Under the pieces are notes generated by a model. The model worked only from the letters and a program-made list of their open reading frames with translations. It ran no database searches and was not told the origin of the DNA. A program made the position numbers and the translations under genes. DNA of 64,000 bases from Davidsoniella eucalypti (taxonomy: Eukaryota; Ascomycota; Sordariomycetes; Microascales; Ceratocystidaceae), in contig RMBW01000002.1 in assembly GCA_004009845.1 (NCBI GenBank), positions 434,001-498,000 of the forward strand, read 5' to 3'. Each line of letters begins with the position of its first letter. The stretch's first letter is position 1. This document shows positions 1-9,517 of the stretch, one piece after another.

Positions 1-2538
1 CCTCGGAAGGTGGTATTCGCCGCCGTGGTTCTCTTCGTGAGCGTCCTACCCAGAAGAAGAACGACGATGTTGAAGTTGAGGGTCAGTCTCTCCTGCTTGT
101 CGAGGAGGAGGAAATCAATGACGAACAGAAGCCCCTTTACGCTGGCCACGTTGTTGCGGTTATTGACCGTATGAGCGGACAGATGTTCTCGGGAACTCTG
201 GGACTATTGCGCCCTAGCAGCCAGGCCACCAAGGAGAAACAGGAGGCTGAGCGTGCTGCCCGTGATGGTGGAAACTCTCGCCCCAACCATACTGAGAAGC
301 CTAAGATTGTCTGGTTCAAGCCTACCGATAAGCGCGTGCCTCTCATTGCCATTCCTACTGAACAGGCTCCCCGCGACTTTGTCGAGAACCACGCTTCTTA
401 CGCTGACAGAATCTTCGTTGCCTCTATCAAGCGCTGGCCAATCACCTCTCTTCACCCCTTCGGTACTCTTGTTGAGCAGCTGGGTAGAATGGGTGATGTT
501 AAGGTCGAGACTGATGCTCTGCTACGCGACAACAACTTTGCCAGTGACGAATTCTCCGATGCTGTCATCCGCAGTGTCGGTCTGCAAGACTGGTCTCTCG
601 AAAAGGAGACCGAGACCGAACTGGAGTCTCGCCGTGATTTCCGCGAAGAGAAGGTCTTCACCGTCGACTTTGGCGGAACCATGGAGCTTGGCAACGCTGT
701 TCACGTTAAGACCCGTGCTGACGGCAAGATCGAGATCGGTGTTCACATGCCTGATGTCACTCACTTTGTCAAGCCGGGCTCTCTTGTTGATCGTGAGGCT
801 CGTAAGCGCGGTACTGCTGTTCACCTACTCAACCGTGCCTGCCCTCTGCTCCCCCACAAGCTGTGGGCCGATGTCTGCGCTCTCAAGCCTAGTGAGGATC
901 GCCTGACTTTCAGTGTGGTCTTCACTGTCAACCCTGTCACTGGTGTCATTGACGAGAACGAGACATGGGTTGGCAAGGCCATCGTTAAGAGTACTAGCAC
1001 CATTGGTCTTCAGGGCATTGATGCTATCATCGGAGGCAAGCAGGATGCTGGCCCTATCCCTTCTCGTGATATTCAAATCCTCAACGCTGTCGTTGAGAAG
1101 TTCAAGGAGAAGCGTCTTGGTGGCGGTAGCGACCCCATCGCCCCTCTTCGTCTCCTGTCTCAGCTGGATGATGAGAACATGCCTGTTCGCACCAACATCT
1201 TCGAGACTTCTCCCGCCACCGAGCTGTGGGAGGAACTTACTCACACTGTCAACGCTTATGTTGGCCAGAGACTGCTTGCTGGTCTGCCTGAGAAGGCTCT
1301 GCTTCGCCGTCACCTCACCCCCAGCCCGCGCCGCCTAACTACCTTTGTTGACCGCATGAACGCACTGGGCTTCGATATCGATGCTACCAGCAGTGGGAAG
1401 CTCCAGAACAGTTTGTTCAAGGTTGATGATGACAACATTCGCAAGGGTATGGAGACACTGCTGTTCAAGACTATGCAGCGTGCCAAGTACTTCATTGCAG
1501 GCAAGACCGCACAGGAGCTGTGGCCTCACTATGCCCTGAACCTGCAGGTGTACACTCACTTCACTCGCCCTGTGCATCGCTTTGCTGACATCATCGTCCA
1601 CCGTCAACTACAGGCTATTCTGACTGGTACTGAGTACACTGAGGACGTTGAGCAGTTGGTTAAAACTGTCGACTTGTACAACGTCAAGGAGGAGTCTGCG
1701 CAGAATTCCCAGGAGCAGAGCGTACACATTGAATCGTGTCGTGCGATGGACAAGGAGCGCCTCGCCACTGAAGGTGATATGATTGTTGAGGGTATCGTTG
1801 TCTGCGTCTATGAGTCTGCCTTCGACGTCTTCATTCCCAAATGGGGCTTTGAGAAGCGTGTCCACTGCGATCAGCTGCCTCTCAAGAAGGCTGAGTTCCG
1901 TAAGGAGAGGCGTGTTCTGGAACTGTACTGGGAGAAGGGTGTCCCTAGTTCCGCCTACGTTCCCGAGGATGAACGTCCCAAGGCCAATGTCTCCCAGCGT
2001 GTCAGTAATGCCATGGCTGCTGCTCGTCACGCTGAGGAGGCGGAGCGTGTCAAGAAGGAGCGCGAGGAGGCAGCCCGGAAGCAGACCGAGACTGGCACCA
2101 TGTCAACCGACGACGTTGATGCCCTGTTCGATGATGAGGATGATAATAACTCTGATCTGGCCGAGTCTATGGCAGGTGTTTCTCTGGCTGTCGATCGCTC
2201 CACACAAAGTGTTCCCGGTTCTCCTCGCCAGACCGACGATGGTGCTTCGAACTTGCAGCGTACTCGGTCCGATAGCAAGGTACTGACGACTGAAGCGCGC
2301 CAGTCTCTGAAGGACAAGTATGGAAAGTACTTCAAGTTGCGCGAGGAGGATGGCGAGTTCATCCAGGATGTGACTGAGATGACGCGCATCCCCGTTATTC
2401 TGAAGACGGACCTAAGCAAGAGCCCTCCGTAAGTTTACCTAATATCTCCTCCATGATGTCAACCAAAATGTCTTTACTAACATGCATTTTTATTTTAGTT
2501 GCTTGACTATCCGCTCACTCAACCCTTATGCCCTGTAA
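1..2538 (+). CDS. SSD1: SSD1-family RNA-binding protein (RNase II/RNB-like), 5' end outside window
   Basis: This is the 3' portion of a Ssd1/Sts5-type translational repressor, which in yeasts binds mRNAs for cell-wall proteins and acts with the Cbk1 NDR kinase. The frame is open from the first bases, so the gene starts upstream. The exons are <3-2428 and 2499-2538. The 70-nt intron has GTAAGT, a TACTAAC branch site at 2475 and TTTTAG. The second exon adds only about 13 residues, ending SLNPYAL. About 822 residues are visible: a cold-shock-like region (about 40-165), an RNB domain (about 200-560), an S1-like segment containing VCVYESAFDVFIPKWGF, and an acidic, Ser-rich tail. Where active RNase II enzymes carry the Asp cluster, this protein reads VDFGGTMELGN, so it is probably a non-catalytic RNA binder, as known for Ssd1. 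The identification is firm. The full length cannot be given. Confidence 0.95.
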
Positions 2539-3039
2539 ACGGCTTCTTAGCACTTTTATCCTAGACTGTGTACGAGTAAACAGGTGTTGTTGGTGGTCTG
2601 GTGTTTGTATGTAAGAACATGCCGATTCGAAATGAGTAGGAGGGGATGAAGAAAGGATGAAATATTCTCAAGTAGTATGGAATTATATGAGCAGAAGATG
2701 TTGGGTTCTGGCCCTGCTAGAAATGTAGATGGCATTGTTGAGAAGCGACTTTTTTCGAATATTTAATACATTTATGGTCAAACAATACGCAGTCTTTTCT
2801 ATTTCGTGTCGTATGTAAGGGAAGAGGTCTAATGTTACCGAGGTAGGCTAGACTTTGCTTGGAAATGGATTGAATGATATGTGACTTATATGTATGGTGC
2901 GCTACATATGATTTGAGTTTTGAGGGTTGTAGTAGAGGAGTAGAAACGAAACGCTGTGTAATGTCGACAGAGGGTTTGCAAGATACATATACACAGTTCT
3001 ATACTATTGATGGTTGAAGATAACAACATATTTTCCAAA

Positions 3040-3052
3040 GGGTTAGGGTTAG
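3040..3052. promoter_or_regulatory. Telomere-repeat-like motif (telobox)
   Basis: GGGTTAGGGTTAG holds two TTAGGG units in an internal position. Similar double units occur at 5611-5622, 5823-5832 and 38308-38319. They could bind a telobox factor of the Tbf1/Taz1 type; this is inferred from motif only. Confidence 0.4.
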
Positions 3053-5610
3053 AATACAAAAGGACGAAAGCTCGTTCCTTGATTTTTGGTTGACGAGTTT
3101 TAGACCTTTCAGAAGGCCGGATGAGAGCGAGTTTGAGAGAGGGAATTTGAGAATAAAAGAGCACATAAGGATCACTATGACAAAAAGGAAAAAAAGAAAG
3201 AGAGATTGAATATATGGACATATGTGAAGCTCGTGTGACAGTATGGGTGATAAAGTTGGCATACATAGAAGGCAAAAGAGGCTATAGTTATGACAGGAGG
3301 ATGACGAGTCAGTTGAAGGTGAAAATGAAGGGGTATTCATGAATGAAGTATTAGAAAAAGGGATTAATGTTTGAATATATGTTAAGCGGTCTTTAAATCC
3401 GTGGTATAAACCAGATATTTGATCGAAACAGCCTACGGGTTCTTTTTTACATGGAGAAACATCGCCCGTGAGATATGAAAATCAGAGCCATGGTTATAAT
3501 GATTCTTGGTTGATCGTTGATCCAGGATATGAAAGACCCTATGCATTCCTACCATGAATTGTTATCATAAGTTCCGGTCCTGTAGGATAGTAGACAACGT
3601 GCTATAGATGACAAGATAAGAGAATCCTGAATCTGTCATAGCATCTAATACAGGTGATAGTGACCGTCTTGATTTGGTAAAAGATAGAAAGTCCATAGAA
3701 TGAAGACCGTCTAGATCAACTGTAAAAACCCTCCTGGTTGGCCTGGAGAAAACGACAGGGTGTCATTGAAGTTTCAAAACAGGAGCTGTCACATCGTTTT
3801 TTTCCTTTTTTTTTTTCCCGGTCCGGTGTTGAAAAGAAGGCTCGAAAACAAGATCCGAGCATAGATCAAGAGGAACAACAAGAAAACAACTTTTATCGTG
3901 AGAAATAACTAGTATATTTTCCATGATGGCACACATATATTTTGACACACATATATACAACCATGTACGTAGAGTAGAATCTGCCTGTCAACACCCGTGG
4001 ACTTGCTCACTAGAAAATTAAGCTTTTATTTCCTACATGTAGTCCCTCCATAACTCTAATTGGCCCCCGTCTTTGTTTGTTCCATCTCAAAAAACAAGCC
4101 TCTCCTTCTTCCCTGAAAAAAAAACCCCAAGCGTTTAACTTGATCTTTGGATGCTACTCTGGAAGAAATCAGGAACTTCTCTTGTCAAATAAAGCGTCAA
4201 GCAAGTAGGCAACCAAAAGTTACCCTGGTTCTCTACAAGCTGAACGAAAATTTTGCGTTTGTGTCAGAGCCGTTTCGTCGCCTGTCCGGCCCGGAAGTGG
4301 CTAAGAAAAAAAAAAAAAAAAAAAAAGGAATAAAACAAGAGACGAGAGGTCAGTGTTCTTTGGCTATTTTCTTGATTTCTTTTGATTTTTTACTCAATGA
4401 AGTGTAAAAAAAAACGTGCTTAGATGGGCGAGGCCGCCTGGAAATGAATTGATATTCCCTTCACTAACTTGTTTAAGCGCTTATGAAGGCTTGCCGAAGA
4501 GAAGATCAAGACTAGCGAGATATGTAAGTGCCGTCCTGTCCTTCATAAGCGTTATGCAGTGATGGAAAACATATAAAACTACAGAATCCGGCATGAATCG
4601 TAGCCGTTTTCCCAGCCGTCGGCGTCTTCTGGTTCCTGATCTCCGAGCAGCTTGTTCTTTTCACTTCCCATACTAGTATTGTATATTGTCCTGCTTTAAG
4701 ATAACAGGAAAGACTCCAAGCTCGGATTGCTTGACGGAAGCTCCGCAATTTGACGTAAGGAAGAACGAGGATAAGAGAAAGAGAAAATATGCCAGGGCAC
4801 AGACGCCCAAGCTGTAACAAGCCCGTGGCAGTAAGATGTTCAACTGATGTGACCATAACACGTCTTAGTCAGGCTTTGAACAGAGCTGTCCAGTATTACC
4901 CTATCTTCCCCAGCTGTACGGGCCAAAAGAAGCAAAGAAGAACAGCATGGGTTGCCACGAGCACTGTTTCTCATCTAGAAACTAGGTCTTGGACGATGAG
5001 ACCTGGTTTATGACAAGGGATATTGGTGAGCACGGGTCTCTATGAACCCGAACAAGAGCCTTGTTAGCCAGAAAGCTGACTGTATGAGAAACACAGGCTG
5101 AAGTGAGGCTCTCATCGTTGCTCTCGTGCCCTCATTTCTTTAGTTTTCTCAGTCTCATAAGCCATTTCAGCTTCGGCAACCTTGAACTCGGATTCCGGAT
5201 ATTGGACAGGGGGGGTACAAGAGAGTAGAGAAGCAGAAAGGATACTGATATGCCAAGACAAAATACTGAGTATATATCACAGCTGCCAGACACTTCTTTT
5301 GTTTTATTCTTGTTCTTCTTCCAGTCCATCTCTTCATTCTTTCCAAGTCTCTTCTTCTCTCAGCATACCGGGTTGTGTGTATTGTTTCTGTGTCGTCCTT
5401 TTTTATATTACTTTTTTTTATTTCTTATTCTTTTAGCGTAATTTAATCTTTCCTCTCCTCGCTTCGCCTTTAATCTAATCGTTCGAGCCGAAATATCTTC
5501 CTGAGCACTGGTCTGCTTTTTTCCCCTCACTTTATCTTTTCTGTTCTACTTTCTTTACGTCCCGGTGGCGCTAATATCTCCTCTCCTTCTTGACGATCAC
5601 CTACGATACC

Positions 5611-5622
5611 AACCCTAACCCT
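5611..5622. promoter_or_regulatory. Telobox in the leader of the ferritin-like gene
   Basis: AACCCTAACCCT lies 30 bp before the start codon. A second CCCTAACCCT lies at 5823-5832, within the gene's only intron, so exon 1 is bracketed by the two. Confidence 0.45.
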
Positions 5623-5651
5623 CGTCTCTATCTCTCACTCAACTATTCAAA

Positions 5652-6668
5652 ATGAAGGCTTCTTTCATCACCGTTGCTCTGGCCACTCTGGCCTCGGCTC
5701 TCCCAGCTCTGCCCAAGTTCACTGAGAACCAGATGAACATGCTCAAGCTCGGTAAGCGCCAGAACGCTGCCGCCGCCGCCGCTGGCCTGACGGACAACGA
5801 TATCTTGCAATTGTAAGGCACACCCTAACCCTATAACCGAATGAAGGAGCCAACTAACACGGGACGGTACATCAGTGCTCTTACTCTAGAATGGCTCGAG
5901 GCCAACTTCTATCAGCAGGGCTTTGCCAAGTTCGACACCGCGCAGTTCACGGCTCTGGGCCTGAACGACAAGCAAATCACGGATCTGAAGTCTCTGCCTG
6001 ACAGCGAGTTCACCCACGCCTCGTTCCTGCAGAGCACCCTGGCCCAGGCCGGCGTCTCGCCCGTGCAGCCGTGCACCTACAACTTCAACTTCACCGACGC
6101 CAAGAGCATGGTGGTCGTGGCCGCCGTGCTCGAGAACGTTGGTGTGAGCGCCTACCTCGGCGCTGCCAGCCTGGTGTCCTCGTCGAATATCCTGACTGCG
6201 GCCGGCTCCATCCTGACCGTCGAGGCTCGCCACCAGACCTTTATCCGCACAGCTGCCGGCCTCGTCGCCGTGCCGCAGGCCTTCGACGCTGCGTTGACGC
6301 CGCGCGAGGTGTTTACACTGGCCGCGCCGTTCATCCAATCGTGCCCGGCCGGCTCCAACCTGGCCATCACGCCGTTTGCTTCTCTGAGTGTCACTTCGCC
6401 CGCGGCTGGAACTCCCGCAACTGCCGGCACTGCGATTACGCTTCAGGCTGGCTCGACTACCGGCGCTACTCACTGCGCGTTCACCTCTGGCGGCGTCCTT
6501 CCTGGCGGCACGGCTTTTGCTACCTTCGACGCTGCTACCAACAGCTGCACCGTCCCCCAGGCTCTGGCCGGCATCACATACGTTTACCTGGTCAACTCCG
6601 CGCCATTGACTGGCGTCCTGAACGAGACTAGCATCGTAGCCGGCCCGTCATTCATCCTCGTTAACTAG
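5652..6668 (+). CDS. Secreted ferritin-like (LsdA/Rds1-type) protein
   Basis: The exons are 5652-5812 and 5876-6668, giving about 317 residues. The 63-nt intron starts GTAAGG, has a CAACTAAC branch and ends CATCAG. Splicing joins the frame as DILQ-F-ALTLEWLEANFY, the characteristic opening helix of fungal Ferritin_2-type proteins, which include Aspergillus late sexual development protein LsdA and stress protein Rds1. The N-terminus is a clear signal peptide (MKASFITVALATLASA), followed by a short pro-segment with a KR site before QNAAAAAAG, suggesting Kex2-like processing. The ferritin-like helical region covers roughly residues 50-210 (VEARHQTFIRTAAG is the conserved Glu/His helix). The C-terminus is a Ser/Thr/Ala/Gly-rich beta-type tail. 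The biochemical role of this family is not established, and iron binding is not shown. Telomere-like motifs flank exon 1, one in the leader and one in the intron. Confidence 0.86.
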
Positions 6669-7551
6669 AAAAAGTACTGTGTGGCCCAGGGAAGATGCTC
6701 TCGACTGGGTTGGTTAGGGCTTTGGGCCGGCGGCTCCTAGTAGGTAGTCGGCGGGGCTAGATTATCTATCTCCCTCCCTTAATCAACATCAACAGAGTTC
6801 TTTCCGATTCTTTACTCGTTCTTTTTTTCTTCTTCAGTCTCCGGTGGTGCTTTTGCTGCTCTTTTCTTTATGTCTTTGCGCTTGAGCTTCCAAATTAATG
6901 TCTTTTTTACTTGTCGTTCTGCTCTCTTTTCTTGGTGTCTTTGATAGAATCACTTCGTTCCTGATATCCCGAGCCCATTTTTTCCTGCTTTACGTTGAGA
7001 AAATGCTCCATGTGTTATTATTTTTCATGCAAAATAGAATCAACATAATAATAAAAAAAACACTTACAAAATTTCATCATCTGTAAAATCCGCATCTCAC
7101 AGCAGTTACTACATTCTGCTGCACCTGACACGTGCCAATGCCATTTCCGTCTGGGCTTAGAGAAAACTTGCTTCGATTCGAGAAACTACCCCCTTCTTTC
7201 GGGGTCACCACCTTCCGCGACCGCCCCTGCCTGTTTTGGATTTCTTTCAAACGATTCATGTTTCGACACATTGTTCGTTTCTGACCCCCCCCCAAAAATT
7301 GTGAATGAATTGACATAGAAAAAGAGGAATAATAAGTTACAATGGTTGCGAGAATGAGAACGAGAGAGAGACAATTATGATATTATTACTAGTATGTACC
7401 TTTTTTGATGGTGACAAAATCAGTCTAGACCTGTTATTTGGTCTATTTTTATCTGCGATGATAGTAGTAGTAGAACAACTGATAATAGTTGGTGTAACAA
7501 CTGGTATATGCAATCTTCCGTGTCTTCTATCTCCTCCGTCCCCGACATTCT
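6669..7551. other. Convergent intergenic region
   Basis: This 0.9 kb lies between the 3' ends of the ferritin-like gene (+) and SAD1 (-). It is T-rich after 6780 and A/T-mixed further on, and should hold two 3' UTRs. No coding, RNA gene or repeat is supported. Confidence 0.5.
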
Positions 7552-9171
7552 TTACGCCTTCTTCGGTGTCCGCCGTCTCTCCCATATTTGCAAGTATGAC
7601 TCGCCCGAGAATAGCAGTTCACTTTGAACCTTGTCAACAAAGAGATCTTGGCACACGATCCATTCATCGCGTGCCCGATCTTTGACCTGGACCTTCCAAG
7701 TCTTGATTTCCTCGCCAGAATCCGCAACGTCGTCCTTTGCGCGTACCGCCTCGTGGACAATGTTGGCTACGAGATCGTAGTATATGGGACCTGAAGGGTG
7801 TGCCGGGTCCGCCTGGACAAATGGCGACACATCGAGACCTTGCTCCTCAAAGGTCACAATGGTTGGATTGCGTTCGCTGACGAACTTGTTCTGTGAGAAG
7901 CGTTTGATGTGGAACATGAGATAGGGCGGAAGCGGATGCATGAGCTGGTAGCGTTTGCGGTGCGCTAGCTGTTCATGTGCCTGCTCGCCGTCGTATTTGT
8001 GTAGAATTGTCGTAAGAGGCACTTGCGGGATAATGTTCTTTTCTAGCTCGTCTTGGAACAATGGCGCTGCTGGTAAATCCAATGTGAGAAACAGGTAGCG
8101 AGCAATGTTAACGTCGACTTGCGTTGACTCCTCAAAGCGAAGCCGGTCCGTGTTAGTGTCAGACCGCACCGTGATGGCCTGTGAGTCTACGCGCATCTGA
8201 CCCTGGAAGGCGTTCTGGATGACCGATGAGTGCATGCGGGATCTGCTGCCGCCCAGGCCAAGATGCAGATTATTCAAGAACCAGGACATGAACTCGACGG
8301 GATCTGACTGCATGGTTAGCGTGAAACGCTTGTTACTTTGCAGCGCAACCTCTTGCAGCAATTCATGGGGAGATACATGGGCCTTGAAGGCACGCGGGTT
8401 CCATATCTTGCGCACAAGCAAGCTATAGCGCTGTACAAGTTCAGAACGCTTGGCCACATTTTCGAGTAGGAAGAAGTTGCGTAGCGGCGGCACATGCGAG
8501 AGAGCCTGCACGACGACGTTGACGTAGTCGTTCTGCTTGATGTTGTTCATGCCAACAAAGCCAGGCGTATACGACTTGGCGCCACCATACGTCCACGAGG
8601 TAGCTGGCGTGCGGTCGAGCGCGGCAACTTCAGCCCGTGAATACACCGGATTAGACACGAACTTGATATCATCTAAAGACTTGCTGGGCACTTCGTAGCC
8701 TTCGGGCAGCACATAGACATGCTGCGTGCGCATGTTGATGAACACATGGTGGTCTTCGTCGAGCGAATGGAAGTAGGCATGTGACTTGGGGCCGCGGCCC
8801 TGGAAGTATTTGCCGCACGCGAGACAAGCGTAAACATTGATGTTGGACAGCGTGACGCTACATAGTTTCTCGAAGTCGAAGTCGAGCACGTTGCGGTTGA
8901 TCGTATCAAGGTAGAGGTCGTCGTAGCCAGCAGTGGGCGCTGATTGGCGAAGAGGCGCTGTTGCTGTGGCGGCCGCCATAGAGTCTTCGTCTTCGTCGTC
9001 GCTCATAGAATCAGCGTCTCGTGGCAGTTTTGGTGTTGGTGGTGCGGCGCTTCCTTCAGGCTGGAATTCGTGCGAATCAAAACGAGAGCGTTTCGAGGCC
9101 GGTGACATGACGTCGCTCATGTCTTCCAGTGCCTCATCAGCATTGCGTTTTCCGAGCATCTTAACATCCAT
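7552..9171 (-). CDS. SAD1: SAD1/USP39 tri-snRNP assembly factor (pseudo-ubiquitin protease)
   Basis: This is a single-exon gene of 539 residues, close to human USP39 (565) and longer than yeast Sad1. Sad1/USP39 is needed for assembly or stability of the U4/U6.U5 tri-snRNP in pre-mRNA splicing. After an acidic, disordered N-terminus carrying a basic patch (SKRSRF), residues about 104-156 form a zf-UBP finger with CLACGKYFQGRG and the HAYFH/HH histidines. From about 205 there is a UCH-type domain. The catalytic motif reads NIKQNDYVN at 210-218, so Asp215 replaces the Cys of active ubiquitin proteases, as is typical of this family. The protein is therefore inferred to be enzymatically inactive. 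The start at 9171 gives the longest frame; a second Met four codons on is possible. It lies downstream of UTP13 on the same strand, 346 bp away. Confidence 0.94.
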   Translation of the reverse strand: MDVKMLGKRNADEALEDMSDVMSPASKRSRFDSHEFQPEGSAAPPTPKLPRDADSMSDDEDEDSMAAATATAPLRQSAPTAGYDDLYLDTINRNVLDFDFEKLCSVTLSNINVYACLACGKYFQGRGPKSHAYFHSLDEDHHVFINMRTQHVYVLPEGYEVPSKSLDDIKFVSNPVYSRAEVAALDRTPATSWTYGGAKSYTPGFVGMNNIKQNDYVNVVVQALSHVPPLRNFFLLENVAKRSELVQRYSLLVRKIWNPRAFKAHVSPHELLQEVALQSNKRFTLTMQSDPVEFMSWFLNNLHLGLGGSRSRMHSSVIQNAFQGQMRVDSQAITVRSDTNTDRLRFEESTQVDVNIARYLFLTLDLPAAPLFQDELEKNIIPQVPLTTILHKYDGEQAHEQLAHRKRYQLMHPLPPYLMFHIKRFSQNKFVSERNPTIVTFEEQGLDVSPFVQADPAHPSGPIYYDLVANIVHEAVRAKDDVADSGEEIKTWKVQVKDRARDEWIVCQDLFVDKVQSELLFSGESYLQIWERRRTPKKA

Positions 9172-9517
9172 TTTCTAATCGATGGAATCTTCCAGGCAAA
9201 AGAAATGATAGAAATTAGCGTTATTGACCCGCCAATGGCTACAGAATGCAGAAAAAAAAATTCGAGACTCGGTTGACGTTGCTGCTTGCGATAAACAGGA
9301 CCAAAGCAGAAAAAATTGACAGCCTTGTATGCAGCCTTGTTGCTTAATTGATGGGCTATAAGTATCTATGCATTTTAATAGCCCCACTTTCAACCTCACA
9401 TTGGCTTCATTGATGTCTGCTGAATTAACCAAAATGTACACTTTATTTTTTGATCTTCCTGAAACTCCAAATGCATAGCGTATAAAAAAAGCAATCCACA
9501 CAGTATATGACGCCTAA
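9172..9517. promoter_or_regulatory. Upstream region of SAD1
   Basis: This is a 346-bp spacer between UTP13 (its 3' end) and SAD1 (its start), both on the minus strand. It should hold the UTP13 3' UTR and the SAD1 promoter. An open frame crosses it on the minus strand but lacks protein-like composition. No defined site is recognised. Confidence 0.4.

Larger units (their letters stand above)
2539..5651. other. Intergenic, AT-rich, no gene seen
   Basis: These 3.1 kb hold the SSD1 3' UTR and the upstream region of the secreted ferritin-like gene. The open frames here are AT-rich low-complexity chance frames without start context or splice logic. Notable items are a telomere-like GGGTTAGGGTTAG at 3040-3052, an A21 run at 4306-4326, and a C/T-rich leader at about 5280-5650 that is typical of a highly expressed fungal promoter and 5' UTR. 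A second telomere-like motif, AACCCTAACCCT, lies at 5611-5622, thirty bases before the next start codon. Confidence 0.6.

Noticed and set aside
2886..3340. Two overlapping minus-strand open frames of 113-129 codons downstream of SSD1
   Set aside because: They are Ser/Ile/Leu/Tyr-rich products of AT-rich DNA with no domain, and they overlap each other in different frames.
4306..4326. A21 run as evidence of a retroposed sequence
   Set aside because: No upstream gene-like sequence and no target duplication were seen; simple slippage is enough.
5475..5490. GTTCGAGCC resembling a tRNA B box
   Set aside because: No A box, no acceptor stem and no cloverleaf can be drawn around it. Other GTTCGA-like sites in the window also failed.
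9175..9501. Minus-strand open frame of 108 codons between UTP13 and SAD1
   Set aside because: It ends at the SAD1 start and covers its only promoter space; composition is not protein-like and there is no recognisable motif.
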